From the NCBI RefSeq assembly GCF_002252705.1, contig NZ_NQLA01000003.1:1-64000 (forward strand): 64,000 nt of DNA, written 5' to 3'. Below the pieces are notes generated by a model, which saw only the letters and a program-made list of their open reading frames with translations, was not told the origin of the DNA and made no database searches. This DNA is from Vulcanococcus limneticus LL. Lineage in GTDB: Bacteria; Cyanobacteriota; Cyanobacteriia; PCC-6307; Cyanobiaceae. Positions 49,547 through 57,811 of the stretch are shown here, one piece after another. Within the stretch, counting starts at the first letter, position 1. Every line of letters begins with the position of its first letter. The position numbers and the translations under genes are program-made.

Positions 49547-49963
49547 ATGAGCAGCCACCCGGAAACCAAGGATCCCAGCGCCTTCGAGACGGCCTTCGTG
49601 GCGCTGTTGCGGCAGGCGCCTGGACCGATCTTTCCCCGGGCCCGCCAGCTCTATTTCCTCAAGTACGCCCTGGAGGGCCAGGGCCAGGGCCAGGACGGCC
49701 CCTTCCGCACCCATCTGCTGGCCGAACAGGTGGAGGAGGCCGATGGGCTGGAGGGGGCCGGCCATCTGGTGCGGGCCGTGAGTTTCGCGGTCGTCTACTG
49801 GGATGGCACCCCCGCCAGCAGCGAGCCCGACTTCGCCGGCTACCTGAGCGAGCGCTGGGCCCTGGAGGCCCCCGACCTCACCCCCGAGCCAGAGTTCTGG
49901 TTCCGCGGCGAAGGCCACTACGCCCGCTTCAGCGCTCCGGCGCTCTACAGGAGCGCCTCCTGA
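49547..49963 (+). CDS. conserved hypothetical protein
   Basis: A 138-aa soluble, acidic protein (MSSHPETKDPSAFETAFVAL). A purine-rich GGATGGAGGC directly precedes the ATG. The C-terminal half is aromatic and acidic (EPEFWFRGEGHYARFSAPAL). It is not recognised. It may form a unit with the 61-aa gene upstream. Confidence 0.65.
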   Translation: MSSHPETKDPSAFETAFVALLRQAPGPIFPRARQLYFLKYALEGQGQGQDGPFRTHLLAEQVEEADGLEGAGHLVRAVSFAVVYWDGTPASSEPDFAGYLSERWALEAPDLTPEPEFWFRGEGHYARFSAPALYRSAS

Positions 49964-49980
49964 GCTGGACCCGCCGGATC

Positions 49981-50026
49981 AGGGGCAGGCCGCCGGCCCC
50001 TGGATCGGGACAGTCCCCCGATCCAG
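49981..50026. terminator. double hairpin between convergent genes
   Basis: AGGGGC (49981-49986) pairs with GCCCCT (49996-50001). CTGGATCGGG (50000-50009) pairs perfectly with CCCGATCCAG (50017-50026) across 7 bases. The strong 10-bp stem lies between the stops of the 49547 gene and the Nif11-like gene. There is no U-run, so it may slow polymerase from both sides rather than act as a standard terminator. Confidence 0.6.
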
Positions 50027-50028
50027 CC

Positions 50029-50274
50029 TCAGCCGGGGATGAAGGTGCGCAGCTTGCGGGCGTCCTGGCCAGCGCGGCGCTGGAGCTCCTCATCGCTGAG
50101 GCTCTCCTCCTCACGGGCCTGGGCCGCGATCACATCCGCCTCGCTCACCAGAAAGCCCTCGGCGGCCGCCAGGGCCAGCAGGGCCTCAAGCTCCAGGGGC
50201 TGCTGCAGCTGCTCACTCAGGCTGGAGCTGCTGCGGGCGTGGGCCAGGAAGGCGTCGAGTTGATCGAGGGACAA
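50029..50274 (-). CDS. Nif11-like domain small protein
   Basis: An 81-aa protein from a TTG at 50274 giving MSLDQLDAFLAHARSSSSLS, the typical start of the Nif11 family; a TTG at 50289 is the alternative. The helical Nif11 domain runs to about residue 65 (EALLALAAAEGFLVSEADVI, LSDEELQRRAG). Nif11-type leaders in cyanobacteria are cut after a Gly-Gly-like site to release peptides (prochlorosins and similar). Here the segment after RRAG is short (QDARKLRTFIPG) with no Cys, and no lanthipeptide synthase gene is nearby, so a peptide precursor role is doubtful. Confidence 0.7.
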   Translation of the reverse strand: MSLDQLDAFLAHARSSSSLSEQLQQPLELEALLALAAAEGFLVSEADVIAAQAREEESLSDEELQRRAGQDARKLRTFIPG

Positions 50275-50446
50275 GGGACCGCAGCGCAATGGCCCTGTCC
50301 TAGCGACCGCTAGGCCCACCTGGCAGCTGAGGCGTGGGGACGCCGCCGCCCAGGCTCGCCACCGCAGCCCGAGCCGCTCGCCAGCGGCGCAACCAGCCCC
50401 CAGACTTGGCCTGCCAGCCCTCGGGCCCGCCACCAGCGCCTCTCGC

Positions 50447-50905
50447 ATGTCCGCCAGTCCCAGTCCGCCGCCCGCCGCCGCCCGGTCCCTGGACCCCAGC
50501 CCCCTGCCCCCCTGGATGCGCTGGCTGGGCACGGGGCTCACGGCGATGGTGGCGGTGCTGTTCCTGGTGCTGCTGCAGCAGGTGCGCCAGCAGGCCGGCC
50601 GACTGGAGGCCCTGCAGGGACGGGTGCAGTCGTTGGAGAACTCCCGCGACCTGGAGCGCACCAACGCCCTGGAGGAGCAACTGCGCTCCACGGTGCAGCG
50701 GCTGCATCGCTTCGATGGACTGGAGGGCGCCGTGGAGGAGCTGCGGGCCCAACAGGAGAGCCTGCGCCAGCAGCTGCGGCAGCGACCGGCAACGGCGGCC
50801 CCGCAAGCCACACCGCTGCTGCCCCGCGAGGACCTGGGCGGCGGCCTGACGCCCCAGCCCTCCAGCCCGTCCCCGGCGCGGCCGGCGGCGCCGACCCAGC
50901 CGTGA
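50447..50905 (+). CDS. membrane-anchored coiled-coil protein
   Basis: A 152-aa protein with a Pro-rich start, one membrane segment (MRWLGTGLTAMVAVLFLVLL), then a long coiled coil (LEALQGRVQSLENSRDLERT, AVEELRAQQESLRQQLRQ) and a Pro/Ser-rich tail. The ATG is clear. Its stop overlaps the aminotransferase start (GTGA). No family is recognised. Confidence 0.65.
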   Translation: MSASPSPPPAAARSLDPSPLPPWMRWLGTGLTAMVAVLFLVLLQQVRQQAGRLEALQGRVQSLENSRDLERTNALEEQLRSTVQRLHRFDGLEGAVEELRAQQESLRQQLRQRPATAAPQATPLLPREDLGGGLTPQPSSPSPARPAAPTQP

Positions 50906-52116
50906 GCGGCACCAGCGGCCGGGGTGCCTGTCCGGCCCAGCGCCTGGCCTCGGTGCAGACCCCGGTGATTCCGGTGATGGGCGCCCTGATCCGGGACAGC
51001 CCCGGCACCCTCTCCCTGGGCCAGGGCATGGTGAACTGGGGGCCGCCGCCTGCGGTGCAGATCGCCCTGCGCGAGGCGCTGCTGGTCGACACGCCAGGCA
51101 ACGCCCCCGCACGGAACCATCCCGATCTCAACGCCTATGGGCCGGTGGAGGGGGAGCCCGAGCTGCGCGCCGCCATCGCCCGCCACCTGGGCCAGGAGCA
51201 CAACCTCGACCTCAGCGAGAGCACCCTGCTGGTGACCGCCGGCAGCAACATGGCCTTCAACGCCGTGGTGCAGGTGCTGTGCGACCCAGGCGATGAGCTG
51301 ATCCTGTCGGTGCCCTACTACTTCAACCACGCCATGGCGATCCAGCTGGCGGGCGGGGTGCCGGTGGCGGTGGAGGCGGGCGTAGTTCCGGATCCGGAGC
51401 GGCTGGCGGCGGCGATCACGCCCCGCACCCGGGCGATCGTGACCGTGTCGCCCAACAACCCCAGCGGGGCGGTGCTGCCACGGACGGTGCTGGAGGCGAT
51501 CAACCGGCTCTGCGCCGAGAGGGGCCTGCTGCACCTGCACGACGAGGCCTATGCCCTGTTCGGTTACGGCGGGGCCCAACCCTGGAGCCCGGCCAGCCAG
51601 CCGGGCAGCGGCGCCCACACCGTGAGCTTCGGCTCCCTGTCCAAGAGCCACGGCATGGCGGGGTGGCGCCTGGGCTGGGCCGTGGTGCCCGAGGCCCTGA
51701 TGCCGGCGCTGGCCAAGGTGCAGGACACGGTGCTGATCTGCGCGCCGCGGCTGGTGCAGCACGCGGCCGTGGCAGCCCTGGAGGCCGGTGGCGACTGGTG
51801 CCGCGACCGGATCGCGACCCTGGCAGACCGGCGCCAGCAGGTGCTGGAGGCCCTGGCCATCCCCGGCGCGCCCTGGCGCCTGATGGTGCAGCCCGAGGGC
51901 GCCTTCTACGCCCTGCTGGAGCTGGACTCACCGCTCCCCGCAGACACGGCGATGGAGCGCCTGATCCGCGAGCACGGGGTGGCACTGGTGAGCGGCAGCA
52001 GCTTCGGGCTGACGGGCTGCTGTCTGCGGCTGAGCTACGGGATGCTGGGGGAAGCTGATCTGGCGGAGGCCCTGACCCGGCTGACCCGGGGCCTGGAGCA
52101 GCTGGCCGCGGGCTGA
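50902..52116 (+). CDS. class I/II pyridoxal-phosphate aminotransferase
   Basis: A 404-aa fold-type I aminotransferase. The cofactor Lys is in SFGSLSKSHGMAGWRLGW, and the substrate-binding features VSPNNPSGAVLP and HDEAYALFGYGG are intact. A GTG start overlaps the upstream stop. Its specificity cannot be assigned; the closest general relatives are aspartate/aromatic-type and cysteine-conjugate enzymes. Confidence 0.88.
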   Translation: MSGTSGRGACPAQRLASVQTPVIPVMGALIRDSPGTLSLGQGMVNWGPPPAVQIALREALLVDTPGNAPARNHPDLNAYGPVEGEPELRAAIARHLGQEHNLDLSESTLLVTAGSNMAFNAVVQVLCDPGDELILSVPYYFNHAMAIQLAGGVPVAVEAGVVPDPERLAAAITPRTRAIVTVSPNNPSGAVLPRTVLEAINRLCAERGLLHLHDEAYALFGYGGAQPWSPASQPGSGAHTVSFGSLSKSHGMAGWRLGWAVVPEALMPALAKVQDTVLICAPRLVQHAAVAALEAGGDWCRDRIATLADRRQQVLEALAIPGAPWRLMVQPEGAFYALLELDSPLPADTAMERLIREHGVALVSGSSFGLTGCCLRLSYGMLGEADLAEALTRLTRGLEQLAAG

Positions 52117-52196
52117 GCAGCCACTCCGCTGGCAGAAGGCCCTGCGGTCAGGAGGCTGGGCTCCCGGCCGAGCATCCGGCCCCGCGCCGGGCTCAG

Positions 52197-52263
52197 AGCC
52201 CCTGCTCCCGGAAGTAGCGCTTGACAGCCTCCTCGGCAGCCAGAACCCTGGCGGCGTCACCAA
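52197..52263 (-). pseudogene. possible 3' remnant of an unidentified gene
   Basis: On the minus strand a frame enters from above with DAARVLAAEEAVKRYFREQGL and a TGA at 52197-52199. It has coding-like composition and a natural-looking C-terminus. The frame has no start of its own, and upstream it runs into the low-GC gene in another frame. It could be the end of a gene cut by that insertion. This is weak evidence from 22 codons. Confidence 0.25.
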
Positions 52264-52766
52264 TAGGCCCGGCAACTGCCCTCGAATGTCACCTGGTCGT
52301 TACCGAGCGGCAGCCGGACCAATTCGGGAGGCTTGGCCGTGGATGTCCCGCAGCCTGGAACGGAGCTGCCCTTGCCGGCGTTGACACCCCGCTTGTAGGG
52401 AGCCGGATCCCAGAAGACAACGATCGACTGGGTCGCCAGCCGGTACACATGGCCGCGCTTAGCGTCCAGGATCTCGCGCCTGGCGGGTTCACCCTGGGAA
52501 TCGAAGAAGGCGTTGGACGTGCTCCCGTTCGGCTTGCGCTCGATGGTTTGACCGTTCTTGAGTCGGATGGTCACATAGCCCTGCCGCTGGGAGAAGGTAC
52601 ACAACCCCGAGGATGGGGCCCGATCCTTTCCGGCAGGAAAGAGATCACAGCGGGCATCCACGGTATCGGCGAGCAGCGGGAAGGAAATCATCAGGGCGCC
52701 AAAACTGAGCAGGGAGACGGCAAGACCGGAGAGCAACTTAATCACCAACCTCATCACTAACTTCAT
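52257..52766 (-). CDS. secreted protein in a lower-GC segment
   Basis: A 169-aa exported protein from ATG 52766 (MKLVMRLVIKLLSGLAVSLL) with a signal peptide cleaved near LLADTVDA. The mature part has the signature CTFSQRQGYVTIRLKNGQTI and KRGHVYRLATQSIVVFWDPA; I recall similar proteobacterial small secreted proteins but cannot name the family. Cysteines are at DARCDLF, GLCTF, VPGCGTS and GSCRAYW. Its codons use more A/T than its neighbours, suggesting transfer. Three tandem 12-bp repeats supply the start region (GTGATGAAGTTA / GTGATGAGGTTG / GTGATTAAGTTG). Confidence 0.75.
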   Translation of the reverse strand: MKLVMRLVIKLLSGLAVSLLSFGALMISFPLLADTVDARCDLFPAGKDRAPSSGLCTFSQRQGYVTIRLKNGQTIERKPNGSTSNAFFDSQGEPARREILDAKRGHVYRLATQSIVVFWDPAPYKRGVNAGKGSSVPGCGTSTAKPPELVRLPLGNDQVTFEGSCRAYW

Positions 52767-52790
52767 CACCAACTGACATCTTCAACTGAC
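52730..52790. repeat. tandem 12-bp and 11-bp repeats at gene start
   Basis: On the minus strand, two copies of GATGTCAGTTG are separated by AA, and then three 12-bp units GTGATGAAGTTA, GTGATGAGGTTG, GTGATTAAGTTG run into the signal-peptide codons. The 12-bp units encode V-M/I-K/R-L repeats and carry alternative in-frame start codons, so unit number sets the N-terminal length. Confidence 0.8.
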
Positions 52791-52865
52791 ATCGCGCACT
52801 CTGTTGCTAGGCCTGGCTGCTAGCGGAAATCAGGCTCGCCGCATGAGCAACACACTCGCAACATA

Positions 52866-52887
52866 GATCACCCCAAGAGAGGTGATC
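52866..52887. repeat. inverted repeat in non-coding gap
   Basis: GATCACC (52866-52872) pairs with GGTGATC (52881-52887) over an 8-base loop, about 100 bases upstream of the low-GC secreted gene. It may be an operator or hairpin. The rest of the gap (52767-52993) shows no convincing gene. Confidence 0.4.
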
Positions 52888-52970
52888 ACTCAGCTGGTGA
52901 TACACCGCAGCAGAGGCATCTCACCGGTTCGAATGGGAACAGCGGAGGAGAGCGGTGCCTCGCCGAAGGG

Positions 52971-52987
52971 AAAAGGCGGTTCCGCCT
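52971..52987 (-). terminator. weak terminator after ABC permease
   Basis: On the minus strand AGGCG-GAAC-CGCCT then TTT forms a 5-bp stem with a tetraloop just past the permease stop. It is short, so the call is tentative. Confidence 0.45.
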
Positions 52988-52993
52988 GCGAAC

Positions 52994-53833
52994 TCAGCCC
53001 TTGACCGCATCTCCAGTGGCACTGGGTAGGATGTAGCGCTGCAGGCCAATGAACAGACCCAGCACCGGCAGAATCGACACCACCGCACCGGCCGCCACCA
53101 GGCGCCAATCCAGCGAAAAACTGGTGGCGAGCTGCTGCAGGCCCAGGGGCAGGGTGTAGAGCTTGGGGTCGTCGAGGATCACCAGCGGCCAGAGGAAATC
53201 ACTCCAGGTGCCGATGAACACGAACATCGCCAGGGTGATCAGATCAGCCCGCGCCGCCGGGATCATCACGTTCCACCACTCCCCCAGGGGCGTGCAGCCG
53301 TCGATGCGGGCCGCTTCCTCCAGCTCCACCGGCACCCCGGCGAAGCTCTGGCGCAGCAGAAAGATGCCGAAGGCCGTGGCGGCCTGGGGCAGGATCAGGG
53401 CCCAGAGGGTGTTGCGCAGCCCCAGCTGCACCATCAGCAGGTAGAGCGGGATCATCACCACCTGGAAGGGGATCAGAATCGTGGCCACCACCAGGGCCAG
53501 CACCAGGCCCCGACCGGCGAAGCGCATCCGCGCCAGCGGATAGGCGGCCAGGGAACAGAACAACAGGTTGGCGACCACCGCCAGCCCACTGACGATCGTG
53601 CTGTTGAGAATGTAGGCGCCGATCGGGTTTTCGCCGAACAGCCGGCCATAGGCCTCCAGACTGGGCTGGGCCGGCAGCAGGGCCGGCGGCATCGTGAAGA
53701 TGTCCTCGGCCGGGCCCTTGAGCGAGGTGCTCACCAACCAGAACAGGGGCACCAGCATGGCGATGGCCAGCAGCAGCAGCAGGGCCAGCTGCAGGGCGCG
53801 CACCAGCACGCCCCGGGGTCGCGCGCTCGTCAC
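52994..53833 (-). CDS. orphan ABC transporter permease (MalG-like)
   Basis: A 279-aa sugar-type ABC permease with six membrane segments and the cytoplasmic EAA loop [20 protein letters not shown]. The start [20 protein letters not shown] comes from a GTG overlapping the leuA stop (GTGA). No partner permease, binding protein or ATPase lies in the window, so they must be elsewhere. Compatible-solute or sugar uptake is likely from the family, but the substrate is unknown. Confidence 0.88.
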   Translation of the reverse strand: MTSARPRGVLVRALQLALLLLLAIAMLVPLFWLVSTSLKGPAEDIFTMPPALLPAQPSLEAYGRLFGENPIGAYILNSTIVSGLAVVANLLFCSLAAYPLARMRFAGRGLVLALVVATILIPFQVVMIPLYLLMVQLGLRNTLWALILPQAATAFGIFLLRQSFAGVPVELEEAARIDGCTPLGEWWNVMIPAARADLITLAMFVFIGTWSDFLWPLVILDDPKLYTLPLGLQQLATSFSLDWRLVAAGAVVSILPVLGLFIGLQRYILPSATGDAVKG

Positions 53834-55470
53834 ACCCGCGGCCGATCGGCCAGGGGCAGATCGCCCACCGGCAATGGCGCCTTCTGGGGATGGAGCGGGC
53901 TGCGCTGGGTGCCGGCCACCAGGCGGTTGAGGGCGTTGACGAAGGCCTGGGCCGCCGCCACCACGATGTCGGTGTCGGCGGCATGGCCGGAGTATAGCAC
54001 GCCATTCTGGCGCAGGCGGATCGTCACCTCGCCCATGGCATCAATCCCCTCGGTGACCGACTTCACCGAGAACTCCACCAGTTCGTTGGGCACCTGGGCC
54101 AGGCGGTTGAGGGCCTGACACACGGCATCCACCGGTCCTGTGCCGATGGATGCCTCGGTGAGGTCGGCGCCATCGGCGCTGGTGAGGGTCACGGTGGCCG
54201 TGGGCAACAGGCCTGTGCCGCAACTCACCTGCACCGACTTGAGGGCGTAGCGGGCCTCATCCTGCTGCTGCACCTGCTCGCTCACGATCGCCTCCAGGTC
54301 GCGGTCGGTGATCTCACGCTTGCGATCAGCCAGCTCCTTGAAGCGGGCGAAGGCGTCGTCGAGATCCTCGCGATCGAGGTTGTAGCCGAGCTCCTCCAGG
54401 CGGGCACGGAAGGCGCTGCGGCCGGAGAGCTTGCCCAGGGAGATGCGGTTGTCGGCCAGGCCGATGGTGCGGGCGTCGATGATCTCGTAGGTGAGGCGGT
54501 TCTTGAGAACGCCGTCCTGGTGGATGCCCGATTCGTGGGCAAAGGCATTGGCCCCCACGATCGCCTTGTTGGGCTGCACAGCCATGCCGGTGAGGTTGCT
54601 CACCAGCCGCGAGGTCTTGTAGATCTCCTCGGTGCGGATGCCCGTGAGCGGCTCGGTGCTCTCCACCGGCCGGCCCAGGAAAGGGTTGAAGTAGCTGCGG
54701 CGAACGTGCAGCGCCATCACCAGCTCCTCGAGCGAGGCGTTGCCGGCCCGCTCGCCGATGCCGTTGATCGTGCACTCCAGCTGGCGGGCGCCGGTCTTCA
54801 CGGCCTCCAGGAAGTTGGCCACGGCCAGGCCCAGGTCGTTGTGGCCATGCACGGAGATCACCGCCTGATCGATGTTGGGCACATGGCGATTGATCCCATC
54901 GATGAGGGCACCGAATTCAGCCGGGGTGGTGTATCCCACGGTATCGGGGATGTTCACCGTGGTGGCACCGGCAGCGATCGCCGCCTCAATCACTTGATAG
55001 AGGAATTCGGGGTCGGAGCGGCCAGCGTCCTCGCAGGAGAACTCCACGTCGTCCACGAGGGAGCGGGCGTAATCCACCATCTCCGCGGCGATCTGCAGCA
55101 CCTCGGCGCGGCTCTTGCGCAGCTTGTGCTCGAGGTGGATGTCGCTGGTGGCGATGAAGGTGTGGATGCGCCTGTGGGCGGCGGGAGCAACGGCGTCGGC
55201 GCAGGCCTTGATGTCGCCGCGGGCCGCCCGGGAGAGGCCGCAGATGATTGGCCCCTCGGCACTGCCGACGCTGGCGGCGATGCGCTGCACCGCGTTGAAA
55301 TCCCCGGGGCTGGCAAAGGGGAAGCCCGCCTCGATCACATCCACGCCCAGCCGGGCCAGCTGCTGCGCGATCGCCAGCTTCTCCTCAAGGTTGAGGCTGG
55401 CGCCCGGGGACTGCTCCCCATCGCGCAGGGTGGTATCGAAGATCAATACCCGGCCGGGATCGCGGGCCAT
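53830..55470 (-). CDS. leuA: 2-isopropylmalate synthase
   Basis: LeuA condenses acetyl-CoA and 2-oxoisovalerate, the committed step of leucine synthesis. The 546-aa enzyme has [20 protein letters not shown] at the start, the metal site [24 protein letters not shown], and a complete C-terminal LeuA dimer (regulatory) domain, so leucine feedback is expected. The ATG is clear. Its stop overlaps the orphan ABC permease. Confidence 0.95.
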   Translation of the reverse strand: MARDPGRVLIFDTTLRDGEQSPGASLNLEEKLAIAQQLARLGVDVIEAGFPFASPGDFNAVQRIAASVGSAEGPIICGLSRAARGDIKACADAVAPAAHRRIHTFIATSDIHLEHKLRKSRAEVLQIAAEMVDYARSLVDDVEFSCEDAGRSDPEFLYQVIEAAIAAGATTVNIPDTVGYTTPAEFGALIDGINRHVPNIDQAVISVHGHNDLGLAVANFLEAVKTGARQLECTINGIGERAGNASLEELVMALHVRRSYFNPFLGRPVESTEPLTGIRTEEIYKTSRLVSNLTGMAVQPNKAIVGANAFAHESGIHQDGVLKNRLTYEIIDARTIGLADNRISLGKLSGRSAFRARLEELGYNLDREDLDDAFARFKELADRKREITDRDLEAIVSEQVQQQDEARYALKSVQVSCGTGLLPTATVTLTSADGADLTEASIGTGPVDAVCQALNRLAQVPNELVEFSVKSVTEGIDAMGEVTIRLRQNGVLYSGHAADTDIVVAAAQAFVNALNRLVAGTQRSPLHPQKAPLPVGDLPLADRPRV

Positions 55471-55509
55471 GGCGGTTACAAGGCGGACTTGATATGACTT
55501 AGCCCCATC

Positions 55510-56046
55510 CTAGGGGGCCGAGCGGCTGAACACCGGCGCCTGCAGCGCCTCGGCCTTCTCCAGCTGGGGCCGCAGCGTGGCCAGATCGACGAAGCGATCG
55601 GCGGCGTTACGCAGCTCCCGGGGCACCATGCCGTCGGTGTTGAACACCGTGATCCGCAGCCCCCGGGCCCGCAGCACCTCCACCAGGCGCTCCAGGTCGC
55701 GGCTGCCGCTGAGGAGCCACAGCTCATCGCTGCGGTGGGCCACCGCCATCAGGTCGATGGCGATCTCCACATCCAGGTTGGCCCGAGCGAACTGGCGCTG
55801 CTCGGAGTCATGGCCGAATTCCCGCAACGGCTTGGTGCGCACCGTGTAGCCCAGGGAGGTGAGCGCGTCGCGGAACGGGCGCTGGTCGGTGGGATCCTTC
55901 AGGCCGGTGTACCAGAAGGCGCTGCCGATCTCCACCCCAGGGGTGGCCGTGGCGTACTCCAGTAGCCGGCGCGGATCGAAGAACCAACCCAGCTTCTGCT
56001 GGGCATAGAACATGCTGTGACCATCCACCGCCAGGGCCAGCTGCAT
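55510..56046 (-). CDS. LabA-like NYN domain protein
   Basis: A 178-aa PIN-like (NYN) protein. Conserved acidic residues occur in LALAVDGHSMFYAQQKLGW, ARANLDVEIAIDLMAVAHR and LLSGSRDLERLVEVLRARG. In Synechococcus elongatus LabA is a circadian output protein acting with SasA, and sasA is also in this window at 7.4 kb. NYN domains are predicted RNases; activity is not shown. The ATG at 56046 is clear. Confidence 0.8.
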   Translation of the reverse strand: MQLALAVDGHSMFYAQQKLGWFFDPRRLLEYATATPGVEIGSAFWYTGLKDPTDQRPFRDALTSLGYTVRTKPLREFGHDSEQRQFARANLDVEIAIDLMAVAHRSDELWLLSGSRDLERLVEVLRARGLRITVFNTDGMVPRELRNAADRFVDLATLRPQLEKAEALQAPVFSRSAP

Positions 56047-56113
56047 CGGCGCTCCATCGCGGAGTCCAGCCTAGGAGCAGCGCCTAAGCTGACTGCCAAT
56101 CCAGGGGAGTGCC

Positions 56114-57784
56114 GTGGCCGGTGGCGAACGGGCACCAGTGCATGGTGGTCCGGGGGCGGCCAGTGACTCTGCGGGAGCTGCCAGCGATGCTCCGACTGCC
56201 AGAGGTGGCGACCTGGCGATCGTCCTGCACGCCCACCTGCCCTACGTCCACAGCAGCGAGCCCGGCTCCCTGGAGGAGGACTGGTATTTCCAGGCCCTGC
56301 TGGAGTGCTACATCCCGCTGCTGGAGGTGCTGGAGGCCGCAGCCGCCGACCCCGCCCAGCGGCCGCGGCTGAGCCTGGGGCTCTCGCCCACCCTGCTGTC
56401 GCTGCTGGGCAGCGCCGAGCTGGGCGCCCGCTTCCAGCCCTGGCTGGCGGTGCGCCTGGAGCTGCTGGCCCAGGCTCACCCCAGCCATGCCGCCGCCGCC
56501 AGCGCCCAGGCCGCCCGGCTGGAGGCCACCATCGCCGCCTGGCAGTCCTGCGGCGGCGACCTGCTGCCCCGCTTCCGCCGGCTGCAGCAGGCCGGAGTGC
56601 TCGATCTGCTCACCTGCGCCGCCACCCACGGCTACCTGCCGCTGCTGCGGGAGTTCCCTGAGGCGGTGCGGGGCCAGCTGCTCACGGCGGTGCGCGAACA
56701 CGAGCGGCTGCTGGGGACGCGGCCCCAGGGGATCTGGCTGCCGGAATGCGCCTACTACGAGGGGCTCGATCGGATCCTCACAGGCGCGGGCCTGCGCTAC
56801 GCGATCCTCGATGCCCATGGCCTGCTGCACGGGCTGCCGCGGCCCCGCTTCGGCGTTTACGCGCCGATCGTGAGCCCCGGCGGCATGGCCTTCTTCGGCC
56901 GCGACAGCGGCTCCACCCTGCCGGTGTGGAGCGCCCGCGACGGCTACCCCGGCCAGGCCGCCTACCGGGAATTCCACCGCGACCTCGGCTGGGACCTGCC
57001 GTCCAGCGAGCTGGTGGAGCATGGCATCGCCAGCCCCAGGCCCCTGGGCCTGAAGCTGCATAGCGTCAGCGGTCGCGACTGCCCGCTGGAGCAGAAGCAG
57101 CCCTACGAGCCGAAGCGGGCCGCCGCCGCCGCCGCCGCCGATGCCGGCCATTACCTGGCGGGGCGCCGCGAGCAACTGGAGCAGCTGGCCGGGGCCATGG
57201 AGCGGCGGCCGCTGCTGGTGGCCCCCTTCGACGCCGAGCTGTTCGGCCACTGGTGGTACGAGGGTCCACGCTTCCTGGCCGAGCTGTTCCGCCAGGCGCC
57301 GGCGGCCAGCGTGGGCCTGGTGAGCCTGCGGGAGAGCCTGGGCGGCGGCCAGACCCTGCAGCTCTGCCAGCCCTCCCCCTCCAGCTGGGGCCAGGGCGGC
57401 TACCACAACTACTGGCTCAACGAGACCAACGCCTGGATCGTGCCGGAGTGGCACCGCGCCACCGCCGCCATGGTGGCCCGGGTGAACAGTGGCGTGGCCA
57501 GCGCCCAGGCCCGGGATCTGCTCAACCAGGCCGCCCGCGAACTGCTGCTGGCCCAGAGCTCCGACTGGAGCTTCATCCTGCGGGCCGGCACCACCACCGA
57601 CCTGGCCCGCGAGCGCATCCACCGCCACCTGAACCGCTTCTGGCGGCTGCTGGCCGCCGTGGATGGCCGCGATACGCCCCCGGCCGACTGGCTGGCGGCG
57701 GTGCAGCGGGAGGATGGCCTGTTTCCGCTGGTGAATGCGGCCGACTGGGCCAGCCTGCCGCTCAGATCACCTCCAGCTGGTTGA
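56114..57784 (+). CDS. GH57 family glucan branching enzyme-like protein
   Basis: A 556-aa glycoside hydrolase family 57 enzyme, probably 1,4-alpha-glucan branching. The catalytic nucleophile Glu is in QGIWLPECAYYEG, and the acid Asp in LLVAPFDAELFGHWWYEGPR. The start VLHAHLPYVHSSEPGSLEED gives the conserved His pair. The N-terminal 35 residues from the GTG at 56114 are Gly/Ala-rich and may not be translated from there. The enzyme would act in glycogen metabolism, complementing a GH13 GlgB. Confidence 0.85.
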   Translation: MAGGERAPVHGGPGAASDSAGAASDAPTARGGDLAIVLHAHLPYVHSSEPGSLEEDWYFQALLECYIPLLEVLEAAAADPAQRPRLSLGLSPTLLSLLGSAELGARFQPWLAVRLELLAQAHPSHAAAASAQAARLEATIAAWQSCGGDLLPRFRRLQQAGVLDLLTCAATHGYLPLLREFPEAVRGQLLTAVREHERLLGTRPQGIWLPECAYYEGLDRILTGAGLRYAILDAHGLLHGLPRPRFGVYAPIVSPGGMAFFGRDSGSTLPVWSARDGYPGQAAYREFHRDLGWDLPSSELVEHGIASPRPLGLKLHSVSGRDCPLEQKQPYEPKRAAAAAAADAGHYLAGRREQLEQLAGAMERRPLLVAPFDAELFGHWWYEGPRFLAELFRQAPAASVGLVSLRESLGGGQTLQLCQPSPSSWGQGGYHNYWLNETNAWIVPEWHRATAAMVARVNSGVASAQARDLLNQAARELLLAQSSDWSFILRAGTTTDLARERIHRHLNRFWRLLAAVDGRDTPPADWLAAVQREDGLFPLVNAADWASLPLRSPPAG

Positions 57785-57811
57785 GGGTGCCGGGCTGCAG
57801 GGCCCCGCTCC

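Noticed and set aside
52921-52945. GGTTCGAATGGG looks like a tRNA T arm
   Set aside because: The flanks do not pair to a T stem, and no anticodon or acceptor arms can be drawn.
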